Under the pieces are notes generated by a model that was given only the letters and a program-made list of their open reading frames with translations, had not been told where the DNA came from and ran no database searches. From Desulfotomaculum sp. (GTDB taxonomy: Bacteria; Bacillota; Desulfotomaculia; Desulfotomaculales; Desulfallaceae), in the NCBI GenBank assembly GCA_016841675.1, contig JAENYQ010000038.1, positions 1-32,792 on the forward strand: a DNA stretch of 32,792 nucleotides, written 5' to 3'. Below are positions 6,697 to 15,818 of the stretch, in pieces (position 1 is the first letter of the stretch; each line of letters opens with the position of its first letter). The translations under genes were made by a program, and so were the position numbers.

Positions 6697-7872
6697 ATGG
6701 ACTTCAATCTAACTGAAGAACAGCAGTTATTAAAGAAAAATGTTGGAAATTTTGCCCGGGAAGAGTTAGCGCCAATGGTTCGTGAAATAGATGAAAAAGG
6801 CGGATTTTCCTGGGATGCTTGGGGAAAGTTAGCTGATATGGGAATCACAGGTTTGACCGGTCCTGAAGAATACGGTGGGGCAGGCGTTGACAGCCTGCTC
6901 ACTCAAGTCCTGGTTGTCGAGGAATTGGCTCGGTATGATTTTTCAGCTGCAGCGAACACAGTATCAAATTGGGCGCTTATACGTAAACTGGTTAGTGACG
7001 GTAAAAAAGAGCATAAAGACCTATATCTAAGTCGAATCATCGATGGCGAAATAGTGGGTTCTTTCGCGCAGACCGAGCCCAATGCCGGTTCAGATGTTGC
7101 CTCGCTGAAAACCACTGCCCGCCTGGAAAACGGAGAATACATTCTTAACGGCGAGAAGTGTTTCGTAACGCAAGCTGGAGAGGCAGAGTTCACAATCGTT
7201 GTAGCCAAGGTCCCCAGTGAGAGTGGAAAAAGTGCCATAAGTTCTTTTTTGGTTGAAAGAGACAGGCCTGGTTACATTCTTGGAAATAAAGAAGATAAAC
7301 TTGGCTACCGGGGGTCAACAACACGCACACTGGCCCTTGATGACTGCAAGATTCCGGCTTCTAATATGTTGGGAGAAGAGGGAAAAGGATTAAGTGCGTC
7401 ACTTAAGAGTCTAGCGACCGGACGGGTGGTTACAGCAGCCCAAGCGCTAGGCCAGGCACAGGCGGCACTTGACGAATCGATCAAGTATGCCAAGGAGCGC
7501 GTTCAGTTTGGCAGGAACATTGGAAGTTTTCAACTCGTGCAAGGGAAGATCGCGGACATGGCGATCCATCTAGAATCTGCACGGCTTTTGACCTACTATG
7601 CAGCCTGGTTGCGTGACAACGACCAGCCGTACGCTATGTACGGTTCTATGGCCAAGACCCTTGCTACTGATATGGCAATGCAGGCGGGTGTGGACGCAGT
7701 GCAGATTTTCGGTGGATATGGATTTATGCGTGAATACCCGGTCGAGAGAATTATGCGTAACGTCAAGATTACCCAGATCTATGAAGGGACCAATGAGATC
7801 CAGCGTTTGATTATTGCTCGTGAATTGTTGGGTGATAAGAGATCATTTAGGGAATTGTACGGCCAAAAATAA
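6697..7872 (+). CDS. Acyl-CoA dehydrogenase (BbsG-like)
   Basis: A 391-aa FAD enzyme that introduces the alpha,beta double bond and passes electrons to ETF. Start ATG 6697 follows ACGGAGG. Family blocks appear in order: FAQTEPNAGSDVASLKTTA (substrate/FAD), EKCFVTQAGEAEFTIVVAK, RVQFGRNIGSFQLVQGKIADM, and QIYEGTNEIQRLIIAREL, where E363 is the catalytic base in the usual position of short/medium-chain enzymes. In the bbs pathway the counterpart is benzylsuccinyl-CoA dehydrogenase. No etfAB is present in the window, so the electron acceptor must be coded elsewhere. It is the last gene before the hairpin at 7911, and a gap of 168 bases without features separates it from the SDR. Confidence 0.9.
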   Translation: MDFNLTEEQQLLKKNVGNFAREELAPMVREIDEKGGFSWDAWGKLADMGITGLTGPEEYGGAGVDSLLTQVLVVEELARYDFSAAANTVSNWALIRKLVSDGKKEHKDLYLSRIIDGEIVGSFAQTEPNAGSDVASLKTTARLENGEYILNGEKCFVTQAGEAEFTIVVAKVPSESGKSAISSFLVERDRPGYILGNKEDKLGYRGSTTRTLALDDCKIPASNMLGEEGKGLSASLKSLATGRVVTAAQALGQAQAALDESIKYAKERVQFGRNIGSFQLVQGKIADMAIHLESARLLTYYAAWLRDNDQPYAMYGSMAKTLATDMAMQAGVDAVQIFGGYGFMREYPVERIMRNVKITQIYEGTNEIQRLIIARELLGDKRSFRELYGQK

Positions 7873-7910
7873 AGTTTAGAAGACGATATTCCAGTTGTTT
7901 AGGAATTTAA

Positions 7911-7947
7911 AATACTTTTGAGCGTCTTTCGGTCGCTCAAAAGTATT
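7911..7947 (+). terminator. Strong hairpin after the bbs-like operon
   Basis: Two perfect 14-base arms (AATACTTTTGAGCG and its complement) enclose a 9-base loop, 38 bases after the acyl-CoA dehydrogenase stop. There is no long U tract after it, so it is either an intrinsic terminator of moderate strength or a 3'-end stabilising structure. It marks the operon end. Confidence 0.65.
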
Positions 7948-8131
7948 AATTAGCATTGTTCATAAAGGTATTAATCATTTGACTAGAATATGTATAATAT
8001 GCTTAATTATCAGATTTGGTGAAATATAAAAAAACAGGTTTGGTTAATAAGCAACAGAACTATTAGCGCTTGCAAAAATCATTGTCTTTTGGATGATATG
8101 TTTCAGCAAAATTCTAACAGGAGGTATGTTA

Positions 8132-9787
8132 ATGGTTCTGGATATCGCGCGGGAAAGAGTAATGCATAAGCTTCTTGAACGGCAGGCAGCAAAATACAGT
8201 GAACGTACCTACATGTATTTCGAAGATAAAAAAATAAGTTTTAAAGAATTAAATGATGCGGCCAATCGGGTCGCTTGTGGCCTGCAGAAATTGGGGATCA
8301 CCAAAGGGGACAAAGTGTCTGTCATTATGGAGAACTGCCCCGAGTCAATTTTCCTGATGTTCGGGCTATCCAAACTGGGAGCGGTTAAGGTGCCGATCAA
8401 TACTGCCCACAAAGGTGAAGTAATGACTTATATGGTGGACCATTCAGACTCAAGTATATTATTCATGCACAGCCACTTCGTGGACCGGTTGGCCTCTGTA
8501 TTGGAAAAAACAACTAAGATAAAGTCTGTTGTGGTATTGGAAGAAGACTGTGGCAAACACAAATCAGACGACAATGCTGAGGGCGCGGATACCGTTAAAG
8601 ATCAGATCAATGCGCTTGGCAAGGAATTGGTGGAATGGTCCGATCTTACGAGCAATGATGGCGGATACCAGCCGGTGGATGTCATATGGTCTGATCCGGT
8701 CCTGATTTTGTATACATCCGGAACCACCGGACTGTCGAAAGGTGTTTTGATTCCGCAAAACCTTTTATTTTCCATGGCAGAGCGCTATTACAACGGAGTT
8801 CTAGAGCAGAATTTGGATGAAAATGATTGTATTTACGTCAATAGCGCACTTTTTCATGCCCACGCCTGGCATGCCGGCATTAATCTTGCTTTGTTAAAAG
8901 GTGCAAGTATATTGCTGGCAAAACAATTCTCCGCCAGTAAATACTGGGAAGATATAAAACGATATGGTTGCGCCATTAGCATTGCCGGCGGGGCACGCCT
9001 ACCGATCTTGCTCTTAGCTGAGCCCAGTCCCGAAGATGCAAACAACCCCCTAAAAATTATTTTGGGAGGGCCGGCGTCGGAGAAACTTTGCAGTGCATTT
9101 GAGCCGAGGTTTGGAGCCAAGATCATTGAGTTTTATGGATCGAGTGAGCTTGGTATGCCAATAATAAATCAAGTTTCAGAACGCAAGCTTGGCGCCTGCG
9201 GCAGAGCACACCAGGACTTTTCAATCAAAATCGTCGACGAAGACGGTGCCGAGGTCGGAGTCAACCAACCTGGTGAAATTCTCATTCGTCCCCTGAAACC
9301 AAATATGATAATGCTCGAATATTATAAAATGCCGGAAAAGACTGTCGAAGCATGGAGGGATCTCTGGTTTCACACCGGAGATAACGCTCTCATTGATGAG
9401 GATGGATACTACCACTTCGTAGACCGGAAAAAAGACTCGATAAGGCGTCGCGGCGAGAATGTCTCCTCCTTTGAGGTGGAAAGGGTCATCAACTCGCATC
9501 CGTCTGTGATAGAATCGGCCGTATATGCGGTAGAATCTGAATTAACAGAAGATGATGAAGTCATGGTGAGTTTGGTGTTTAAGCCGGGTCAGAGCCTCTT
9601 GCCTGAGGATTTAATGAACTATTGTGAGGATAAAATGGCCTATTTCATGGTTCCAAGATACGTACGCTTCATGGACAGTCTTCCTAAAAATGCTGTTCTC
9701 CGCGTGGAGAAGTACAGGTTGCGCGAAGAAGGGATCACGGCGGATACCTGGGATCGTGAAAATGCCGGTTACAAGCTTAAGCGTTGA
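8132..9787 (+). CDS. AMP-forming acyl-CoA synthetase (CaiC/fatty-acyl ligase type)
   Basis: It activates a carboxylic acid to its CoA thioester via an acyl-adenylate. AGGAGG at 8119-8124 favours ATG 8132 over in-frame ATGs at 8093 and 8126, giving 551 aa. The P-loop is YTSGTTGLSKG (194-204); FYGSSELGMP (A5), the ribose-binding aspartate in WFHTGDNALIDEDGYYHFVDRKKD (A7/A8) and the hinge RRRGENVSSFEVE follow. The C terminus has the lysine-bearing EKYRLREEG. It resembles crotonobetaine/carnitine-CoA ligases. In the classical bbs pathway a CoA-transferase does this step, so this gene is a candidate activator for the acid fed into the operon. A TATAAT box (7993-7998) lies upstream without a clear -35. 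A diverged copy of its 3' part lies at 26979-27187. Confidence 0.88.
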   Translation: MVLDIARERVMHKLLERQAAKYSERTYMYFEDKKISFKELNDAANRVACGLQKLGITKGDKVSVIMENCPESIFLMFGLSKLGAVKVPINTAHKGEVMTYMVDHSDSSILFMHSHFVDRLASVLEKTTKIKSVVVLEEDCGKHKSDDNAEGADTVKDQINALGKELVEWSDLTSNDGGYQPVDVIWSDPVLILYTSGTTGLSKGVLIPQNLLFSMAERYYNGVLEQNLDENDCIYVNSALFHAHAWHAGINLALLKGASILLAKQFSASKYWEDIKRYGCAISIAGGARLPILLLAEPSPEDANNPLKIILGGPASEKLCSAFEPRFGAKIIEFYGSSELGMPIINQVSERKLGACGRAHQDFSIKIVDEDGAEVGVNQPGEILIRPLKPNMIMLEYYKMPEKTVEAWRDLWFHTGDNALIDEDGYYHFVDRKKDSIRRRGENVSSFEVERVINSHPSVIESAVYAVESELTEDDEVMVSLVFKPGQSLLPEDLMNYCEDKMAYFMVPRYVRFMDSLPKNAVLRVEKYRLREEGITADTWDRENAGYKLKR

Positions 9788-10034
9788 CATTTACTTTATA
9801 ATGGTAATTGCTTAAGGATTGATGTTTTTGTTTGCGCAGTATGTATTAAGATAATTTTGAGGGCTTATTGTTATAGGATGCGGTATGTTGGCTTGTTTGA
9901 GTTTGCCGTTAATATATGAGGAACTGAAACAAAGGGTAAAGTTTTCTAAGTACGAGTTTATTTTACGTTGTCCTAACGTTTAGGAATACAGGATAAAGAT
10001 ACAGTAATATTGTTGAAGGAGTGTAGTTCGTACG
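9788..10034 (+). other. Spacer with remnant of an MFS gene end
   Basis: Bases 9924-9950 are identical to 14140-14166, the last codons and stop of the MFS gene, and weaker similarity continues upstream (about 9900-9923 versus 14090-14139, with a deletion). A second copy of the transporter gene once stood here. At 9971-9985 there is an inverted repeat, TCCTAA-CGT-TTAGGA. The related TTAGGA-A-TCCTAA lies at 1881-1893 after the TetR gene. The sequence TTTAGGAAT also recurs near 7898. Confidence 0.6.
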
Positions 10035-12122
10035 ATGAAAACTGGGTTAAATAACCTTCTAAGTCCAAAATCAGTAGTAGTTTTCGGTGTTTCTGAACAA
10101 GAGGGCAAGGCTGGTAACTCGGTCGTGAAGCAGCTCATGGACGGCAGTGTTCGGGTCTACGGGATTAATCCCAAAGGTGGAACATTGTACGAAAAAACTA
10201 TTTATCGCAATGTTGATGAGCTGCCGGATGTGCCGGACTTAGCTGTAATTGCTTTGCCGTCCGGGTTAGCGCCGGAGGCTACTCGCGCTTGTGTCAGGCG
10301 GGGTATAGGCGCGGTAATTGTGATCTCAGGTGGTTTCGGCGAAATCGGCGAAGCAGGGCGGAAACTGGAACAGGAGTTAAAAGAAGCAATTGTCGGTACA
10401 CGCACCCGTATCCTTGGTCCCAATACATTAGGATTGCTCATTCCACGGCTAAAACTGGATACTGTTTTTCTACCGTCAAGTCACCTTAGACGTCCAAATC
10501 CAGGAAATATAGCGATCATCTCTCAGAGCGGCTCGGGCGTTATGGGAGCACTGGATGTAGGATCATTCTACGGTGTTGGCCTCTCTGCTTTCGTTGGACT
10601 TGGCAACCGTATCGATGTCAACGAAAATGAGCTGATTGAGTATTTTGCGGAGGACCCCAACACGTCAGCGATAGGCGTATATCTGGAAAGCTTTGTAGAT
10701 GCTCAAAAATTTATTGAAGTCTGTCGGAAGGTAAGCCCACAAAAGCCGATAGTACTTGTAAAGGCCGGCCGTTCTTCAGCCGGTGCTAAAGCAGTTGCGT
10801 TGCACACCGGGTCGCTGGCAGGATCGGACCGGGTTACTGATGGTGTTCTCAGACAGTTGGGTGTTATAAGAGCTTATGACGACGAAGATCTCCTGGACAC
10901 AGCACGGGCCCTCGCTTACGCGCAACCACTCAATGGTCGTCGGGTAGCGATTTTGACCGGCGGCGGTGGAACAGGAGTCATGATTGCCGACTACGTTGAG
11001 GCAAAGGAAAAGGGCATCGCTGCTAACCTGGCGAAACTAGACCCGGAAATTGAGGCGAGATTGGCCAGGATGGCTCTTCCTTTCGCATCGGTTCATAATC
11101 CGATCGACCTGACCCCCTCTGCCAGTAATGATATGTATGCCGAGGCGATAGAGATTCTCCAGGACGACCCGGGGGTTGATGTTATAATCGCTTGCCTCAT
11201 GTACCACGCTGCGAAAAGAGACGAACAATTGACAGAGAAAATATGCCACTGGGGCAAGCACGGTAAAAAACCGCTAATCGTTGCGGCGATTGGTTCTGAG
11301 ACCACTATGCAGGCTAATCGGCAGATGGGAACCGCCGGAGTTCTTGCCTTTCCGTCCTTCTGGCGGACTGTAAAGGCCGTGGATGTTCTTGCCCAACGGG
11401 CAGAGTTCCTCCGCCAGGTGAATTCGCAAAAAGAGGACGTTCCGGCGCCAACCGGACTGGAGTCTTTGTTTGTGCCAAAACCTGGCGTACCTTTGGCCGA
11501 AGACGAGGTTAAAGCTATACTACGCAAGCGCGGTATAGCCACTCCAGAATCGATTGTGCTTTACAAGGGGCTGCTGCCGGCAGAGATCCCGTTACCGTTC
11601 CCCCTCGTGGTGAAAATAAGGTCTGCCGAAGTGCTCCACAAAACAGATTTAAAGGGAGTGGCGCTCAATATCACGGATATAGAAATTCTGGAACAGACTG
11701 TCGCGGAGATGAGTTCCCGTTTCCCGGGCGAAGACTTGCTTGTCGAGCATATGGAGCCTCCCGGGGTGGAGATCATTGTGGGACTTATTGAAGATGGCAC
11801 CTTCGGCTTGTCAATTATGTGCGGAGTTGGCGGCATTCTGGCTGAGCTCTACCAGGACGTGACCTTCCGGCGGGTGCCGATCAGCCGTCTTGATGCCAAT
11901 AACATGTTGCGCGAACTGAAGGCTCATGCTTTATTTGAAGGCTTCAGGGGAATCAAAGCCAATCGTGAGGCGGTAACCGATTTGCTTCTCAAAGTTTCTA
12001 GTCTCGGCCAGGACCTAAAGGGGCACATCGACCAGATGGACCTCAATCCGATCATCGTGCGTGAGGATAAGGCAGTAGTTGTTGATGCGAAGTTAATCTG
12101 GAAGACTGGAACCATGGAGTAG
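10035..12122 (+). CDS. ADP-forming acyl-CoA synthetase (acetate-CoA ligase family), alpha-beta fusion
   Basis: This family interconverts acyl-CoA + ADP + Pi with acid + CoA + ATP, and can either activate an acid or conserve energy from a CoA ester. The 695 aa match the fused architecture: CoA-binding Rossmann domain (about 1-130, ISGGFGEIGE), two succinyl-CoA-synthetase-like domains (about 145-460), and an ATP-grasp beta part (about 475-690, with VVKIRSAEVLHKTDLKGV and HMEPPGVEIIVG). H257 in ALHTGSLAGSD is the phosphohistidine of this family. AAGGAG lies a rather long 13 bases before ATG 10035. It might recover ATP from the acyl-CoA released by the thiolase, or activate the substrate. Confidence 0.9.
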   Translation: MKTGLNNLLSPKSVVVFGVSEQEGKAGNSVVKQLMDGSVRVYGINPKGGTLYEKTIYRNVDELPDVPDLAVIALPSGLAPEATRACVRRGIGAVIVISGGFGEIGEAGRKLEQELKEAIVGTRTRILGPNTLGLLIPRLKLDTVFLPSSHLRRPNPGNIAIISQSGSGVMGALDVGSFYGVGLSAFVGLGNRIDVNENELIEYFAEDPNTSAIGVYLESFVDAQKFIEVCRKVSPQKPIVLVKAGRSSAGAKAVALHTGSLAGSDRVTDGVLRQLGVIRAYDDEDLLDTARALAYAQPLNGRRVAILTGGGGTGVMIADYVEAKEKGIAANLAKLDPEIEARLARMALPFASVHNPIDLTPSASNDMYAEAIEILQDDPGVDVIIACLMYHAAKRDEQLTEKICHWGKHGKKPLIVAAIGSETTMQANRQMGTAGVLAFPSFWRTVKAVDVLAQRAEFLRQVNSQKEDVPAPTGLESLFVPKPGVPLAEDEVKAILRKRGIATPESIVLYKGLLPAEIPLPFPLVVKIRSAEVLHKTDLKGVALNITDIEILEQTVAEMSSRFPGEDLLVEHMEPPGVEIIVGLIEDGTFGLSIMCGVGGILAELYQDVTFRRVPISRLDANNMLRELKAHALFEGFRGIKANREAVTDLLLKVSSLGQDLKGHIDQMDLNPIIVREDKAVVVDAKLIWKTGTME

Positions 12123-12673
12123 GGGGCAGCCCCCAGGGGCAAGCGTTTTTCAGTAGAGTCCCGTTATTAAACTACTGCTTTGGGATATGTGGTGTCAATT
12201 GCTTTTATAGGTATGTTTGTGGATGCTTAAAAATTGATTAATTAGGATGTGTCTTAATGTTTTCGGGATATTGCGCGTGAGAGAGTTTAAAACATTTTGA
12301 CAGGTTTAGACATTTACAAATGTAATATTTTAGTTAATCCGTTACATAGCTGGAAATAATAACTTAACCAGATTGTTTAATATACAAAAATTATAGTGCA
12401 ATGTTATTTCCAGCTAGATTATCCAGGGAATATTTAATAAATGGCATTTTTATTGGGCGTTTTATTCAGAACAAGTGTTTTTACATGTTGTACTGCAACA
12501 TTACAAATTTAAATCATAGTAAACTTAAACCTGAAAGAATAGGTACTGGGGAACTACTGTTAACACATGTTTTTAAATGTCTTAATTGTTCGAAATTTTA
12601 ATATTTACCTATGGCCAGTTCAACAAGTTTTTGAATACTACCATGGTGACGTGGTGGTTTACGGTTCTTGCCA
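12123..12673 (+). other. Gene-poor spacer with remnant of a ligase start
   Basis: Bases about 12244-12287 resemble the ribosome site and first codons of the AMP ligase at 8119-8161 (AGGA-GT-TTAATG, GGATAT-GCGCG-GA-AGAG), with indels that break the frame. It looks like the decayed start of a second ligase gene. A GGGGG-CAG-CCCCC run directly after the synthetase stop (12122-12134), followed by TTTTT at 12146, might terminate transcription weakly. An ORF at 12401-12601 has neither ribosome site nor recognisable product and is not called. Confidence 0.4.
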
Positions 12674-12742
12674 AGCTTTTTTGAGCTTTGCGTCGGCAGG
12701 GTTGGAGAGAATCCTGTCTGGCCTTGGAAACAACAGGATTCT
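12674..12742. repeat. Left copy of a ~69-bp inverted repeat flanking the MFS gene
   Basis: This block is repeated in inverse orientation at 14188-14255, on the other side of the MFS gene, at about 80% identity by eye. Its inner part forms a hairpin: AGAATCCTG (12708-12716) pairs exactly with CAGGATTCT (12734-12742). It may be the end of a small mobile cassette or one of two copies of a hairpin repeat. Confidence 0.7.
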
Positions 12743-12806
12743 CCATGCATAATCAGTTAATTAAAATCATTCCAAAAATTATTTAAATAATTGAAGGGGG
12801 TTTAAA

Positions 12807-14165
12807 ATGAGCACTATGAGCAATAGCGGCATAAACCAACGCGTAAGCATATCAAGCCGGTTGGAACGTCTTCCACACTCATCATACCTGATAACTTTGT
12901 GCTGGATATTATTAATGTCGATACTTGCTGCAACCTTTATCAACAACGGATTTCAATATCTGATGCCCGGTTTGAAGGAATATTTGAATATTGATCCTGC
13001 TGTTTTGGGATCTTTGGCGTCGCTAGCTTTTGCAGGTATGTTTTTTGGTGCCATGATCGGTGGGCACTTGGCAGATAGAATTGGCAGGAAGCCCGTCATT
13101 ATTGGTTCTATGATTATATGGGGAGTTGCCGGAGTCATGCTGACGTATGCAGATTCTGTGTTGCAAGTTCAAGTGAGTCGTTTCTTTATTGGTTTAGGCT
13201 TAGGGACACATTTACCGACGGCCGCGGTTTTGCTGAGTGAAATGGTTCCTTCACGTTTACGCGGCAAGTATCTCGTAGGTTATATAGCAACTATGGCATT
13301 TGGAATGTCATTGGTGGGATTTACGACTTATTTTTTATTGCCTAAGTGGGGCTGGCAGGGTGCGGGCATGTTAGATGCACTTTGTGCAGTATGGGCCATT
13401 ATTCTATGGAAGTTCATGCCGGAATCTGCCCTTTGGCTGGACGCTGCAGGCAGGCATTCAGAAGCCGACAAGATAATGGACAAAATCGAGAGCGCAATAC
13501 AAAAACGCACTGGACAGCCGTTGCCTCAACCGGTAGAGGTTAAGCCCGTCAGCATTTCTGCTGAAAAGGTGGAAGAGAGCAAATCACTTTGGACGAAAGC
13601 TTACATTGGTCTTGTGCTTATGATGACAGTCTACATGCTTTGCCAGATGATGGGTAATTATGGTATAAGCATGTGGTTGAGTAGCATGCTGGTTATGAAG
13701 GGCTTCACAATGATGAAGTCTGTGCTCTATGTAGCTTGGCTTTCTCTTGGCGGTGTGCCGGCTTTATTCCTACTGGGTTACCTGGTAGATAAGATTGGTA
13801 GGAAATGGACTGTTATATTAATGGCTATTATGACTGCTATATTTGCATTTATCTATGGCCAGGCAGCAACCTATACCATGGTAGTTATTACCGGTGCGGT
13901 TTATATGTTTATGCAGACCGGCTATAATATGTCCTCCATGGTATTTACAACAGAAGTGTGGCCAACGAGCGTGCGGGGTATGGGCAAAGGGTATTCCCAG
14001 GCGTGCGGCCGAGTAGGAGCCTTTTTTGGACCTTTGGTTGCAGGATATATAGTAGCTGCCGGGTTTGGCAGTAATGGAATAATAATTTTTGCAGTTGTCG
14101 TTAATATCACTGCCGCAATTGTTATATATTTATTTGCACCTGAAACAAAGGGTAAAGTTTTCTAA
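12807..14165 (+). CDS. MFS transporter, sugar/aromatic acid:H+ symporter type
   Basis: A 452-aa inner-membrane carrier with 12 predicted membrane helices in two halves and a charged central loop (about residues 205-265). The signature GGHLADRIGRKP stands between helices 2 and 3, its weaker counterpart GYLVDKIGRKW in the second half, with PSRLRGKY, PESALWL and the C-terminal FAPETKGKVF. These belong to the sugar porter / aromatic acid:H+ symporter branch. GAAGGGGG precedes ATG 12807. It probably imports an organic acid for the surrounding catabolic genes; the substrate cannot be read from sequence. The gene is framed by inverted repeats, and its last 27 bases also occur at 9924-9950. Confidence 0.88.
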   Translation: MSTMSNSGINQRVSISSRLERLPHSSYLITLCWILLMSILAATFINNGFQYLMPGLKEYLNIDPAVLGSLASLAFAGMFFGAMIGGHLADRIGRKPVIIGSMIIWGVAGVMLTYADSVLQVQVSRFFIGLGLGTHLPTAAVLLSEMVPSRLRGKYLVGYIATMAFGMSLVGFTTYFLLPKWGWQGAGMLDALCAVWAIILWKFMPESALWLDAAGRHSEADKIMDKIESAIQKRTGQPLPQPVEVKPVSISAEKVEESKSLWTKAYIGLVLMMTVYMLCQMMGNYGISMWLSSMLVMKGFTMMKSVLYVAWLSLGGVPALFLLGYLVDKIGRKWTVILMAIMTAIFAFIYGQAATYTMVVITGAVYMFMQTGYNMSSMVFTTEVWPTSVRGMGKGYSQACGRVGAFFGPLVAGYIVAAGFGSNGIIIFAVVVNITAAIVIYLFAPETKGKVF

Positions 14166-14187
14166 GCACTAAAAATTAGTATTTAAT

Positions 14188-14255
14188 AGAATCCTGGGGT
14201 TTCAAGGCCAGACAGGATTCTATCCAACCCTTCCGACACAGGGTTCAAAAGAACT
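14188..14255. repeat. Right copy of the inverted repeat flanking the MFS gene
   Basis: This is the inverse complement of 12674-12742 at about 80% identity. It starts 23 bases after the MFS stop. Its hairpin arms are AGAATCCTG (14188-14196) and CAGGATTCT (14213-14221), so transcripts of the MFS gene would carry a stem-loop here, which could aid termination. The remaining 14256-14435 holds no gene. Confidence 0.7.
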
Positions 14256-14435
14256 AGCATTTGTGAATTCAGAAATGCCGTTAAAGGAATTGTAATTCCT
14301 ATAATATGAAAACTGGCGTGGCAGTTTCCGGCATTCGATTTGGGCCGGGAGAGCGTTTCTTAATAAAGTATGAGTATATGACATGATGTTGCAGACTAAG
14401 GCATGTTCATTTAAAAGATAATGGAGGAATTAGCA

Positions 14436-15818
14436 TTGAGTACTCATATTGAAAAAATGTCAGACAACGTATTGAGCACAAAGTTTGAAAATTTTAATCA
14501 AGAAAAATTAGAAAATTCCAAATATCGTATTATTGATGTACTAGGGTGTGTAATTAGTGGTGCAAATGCTCCCGGCAATTTAGCTTTAATTGATTTGGTT
14601 AAGGCCTGGGGAGGCAGGGAAGAAGCAACAATTTTTGTTCATGGCGGCAAGGCGCCGGCCCATAATGTTGCTATGATAAATAGTGTTATGGCTAGATCCT
14701 ACGATTTTGAAGCAACACAGGCGCGTGTTAATGGTGTCAATCTTCCATCTCATATTAGTGGGACTACAGTAATGACTGCCCTGACCTTAGGGGAAGTCAA
14801 AGACATCAGTGGTAAAGAATTAATTTCTGCACTATTGGTTGGAGATGACTTTGCCTGCAGGGTACTAGCTGCTTCCGGTTTTGGATTTGATTTGGGATGG
14901 GATAATGTTGGAACAGTTAACGCATTGGGAGCTACAGCTATTGCTGGACGGTTGTTGGGGTTATCCAAAAAACAACTTCAAAATGCCTTTGGCATTGTTT
15001 TAAATCAATTGGCTGGCAGTTTTGATACAATATGGGAAGGAACTCCCATCTTTAAACTCACTCAAGGTTTGTCAGCCAGGAATGGTATATTTTCAGCGGA
15101 ATTAGCTAAAGCAGGGTGGACCGGACCCAAGGATGCTTTGCTCGGCAAATTCGGTTATTTTAAACTTTATACTGAAGGGTGCACTAATCCTGATATTTTA
15201 ATAGAGGATCTAGGTAAAAAGTACCATACTGAGGTTACGTATAAACCATATCCAGGGTGCCGCGCTAATCATACTGCTGTGGGTTGTGCCCTTAATTTCG
15301 TTAAAAAATATGATGTAGAAAGTGATGAAATTGACCAAATAATTCTCAAGGTTCCTGCGGCGGTCCGCGATATGTTTGTTGGGCCACCTTTTATAATCCG
15401 GGAGGTTCCTCAAATAGATGCGGCTTTTAACCTTCGCTTTTGTGTTGCAAATGTATTATTAAGAAAAGATATAATTTTAGAGCATTTTCAAGAGAATTTG
15501 ATAAGGGACCCCCGTATTATTAATATTGCCAATAAAATCACGATTGAAGAATTGACTAGTGCTGATAAACAAGCAAGAGGTGCTTTTTTAAAAGTAAAAC
15601 TGAAGGATGGCACAGAATATACTTCGGAAGCAAGCTTTGCAAAGGCTGACCCGGTTTTAGATCCTCTTTCTAACGAGGAAGTAAAACAGAAGTTCATAAA
15701 CAATGTAGCTTTTTCCCAAACAATATCTGAAGTGAATGCTGAAAGGATCCTTAACTTAGTTGAGAATCTTGAGGAAGTTGAGAAAATCAGTGATTTAATA
15801 AAGCTAATGACAACCTAA
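14436..15818 (+). CDS. MmgE/PrpD family protein
   Basis: A 460-aa protein. The preferred start is TTG 14436, eight bases after GGAGG; the in-frame ATG 14421 overlaps that site. The family includes 2-methylcitrate dehydratase, cis-aconitate decarboxylase and epimerases or isomerases of small polycarboxylic acids, all acting next to a carboxylate. Recognisable blocks are the N-terminal helical domain with RIIDVLGCVISG, the central FKLTQGLSARNGIFSAELAKAGWTGP (usually K-LH-G-AA-NG, here with LTQG in place of the His-Ala-Gly form), and KPYPGCRANHTAVGCAL, typical of the second domain. The substrate is probably a di- or tricarboxylic acid. It stands 250 bases ahead of the first mutase, so it may prepare or process the mutase's acid. 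No further function is claimed. Confidence 0.82.
   Translation: MSTHIEKMSDNVLSTKFENFNQEKLENSKYRIIDVLGCVISGANAPGNLALIDLVKAWGGREEATIFVHGGKAPAHNVAMINSVMARSYDFEATQARVNGVNLPSHISGTTVMTALTLGEVKDISGKELISALLVGDDFACRVLAASGFGFDLGWDNVGTVNALGATAIAGRLLGLSKKQLQNAFGIVLNQLAGSFDTIWEGTPIFKLTQGLSARNGIFSAELAKAGWTGPKDALLGKFGYFKLYTEGCTNPDILIEDLGKKYHTEVTYKPYPGCRANHTAVGCALNFVKKYDVESDEIDQIILKVPAAVRDMFVGPPFIIREVPQIDAAFNLRFCVANVLLRKDIILEHFQENLIRDPRIINIANKITIEELTSADKQARGAFLKVKLKDGTEYTSEASFAKADPVLDPLSNEEVKQKFINNVAFSQTISEVNAERILNLVENLEEVEKISDLIKLMTT

Noticed and set aside
9784-9802. TTGACA followed by TATAAT after the AMP ligase
   Set aside because: The boxes are only 7 bases apart, so this is not a promoter.
12401-12601. 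66-codon open frame between the ADP-forming synthetase and the MFS gene
   Set aside because: No ribosome site, no recognisable domain and AT-rich random-looking translation.
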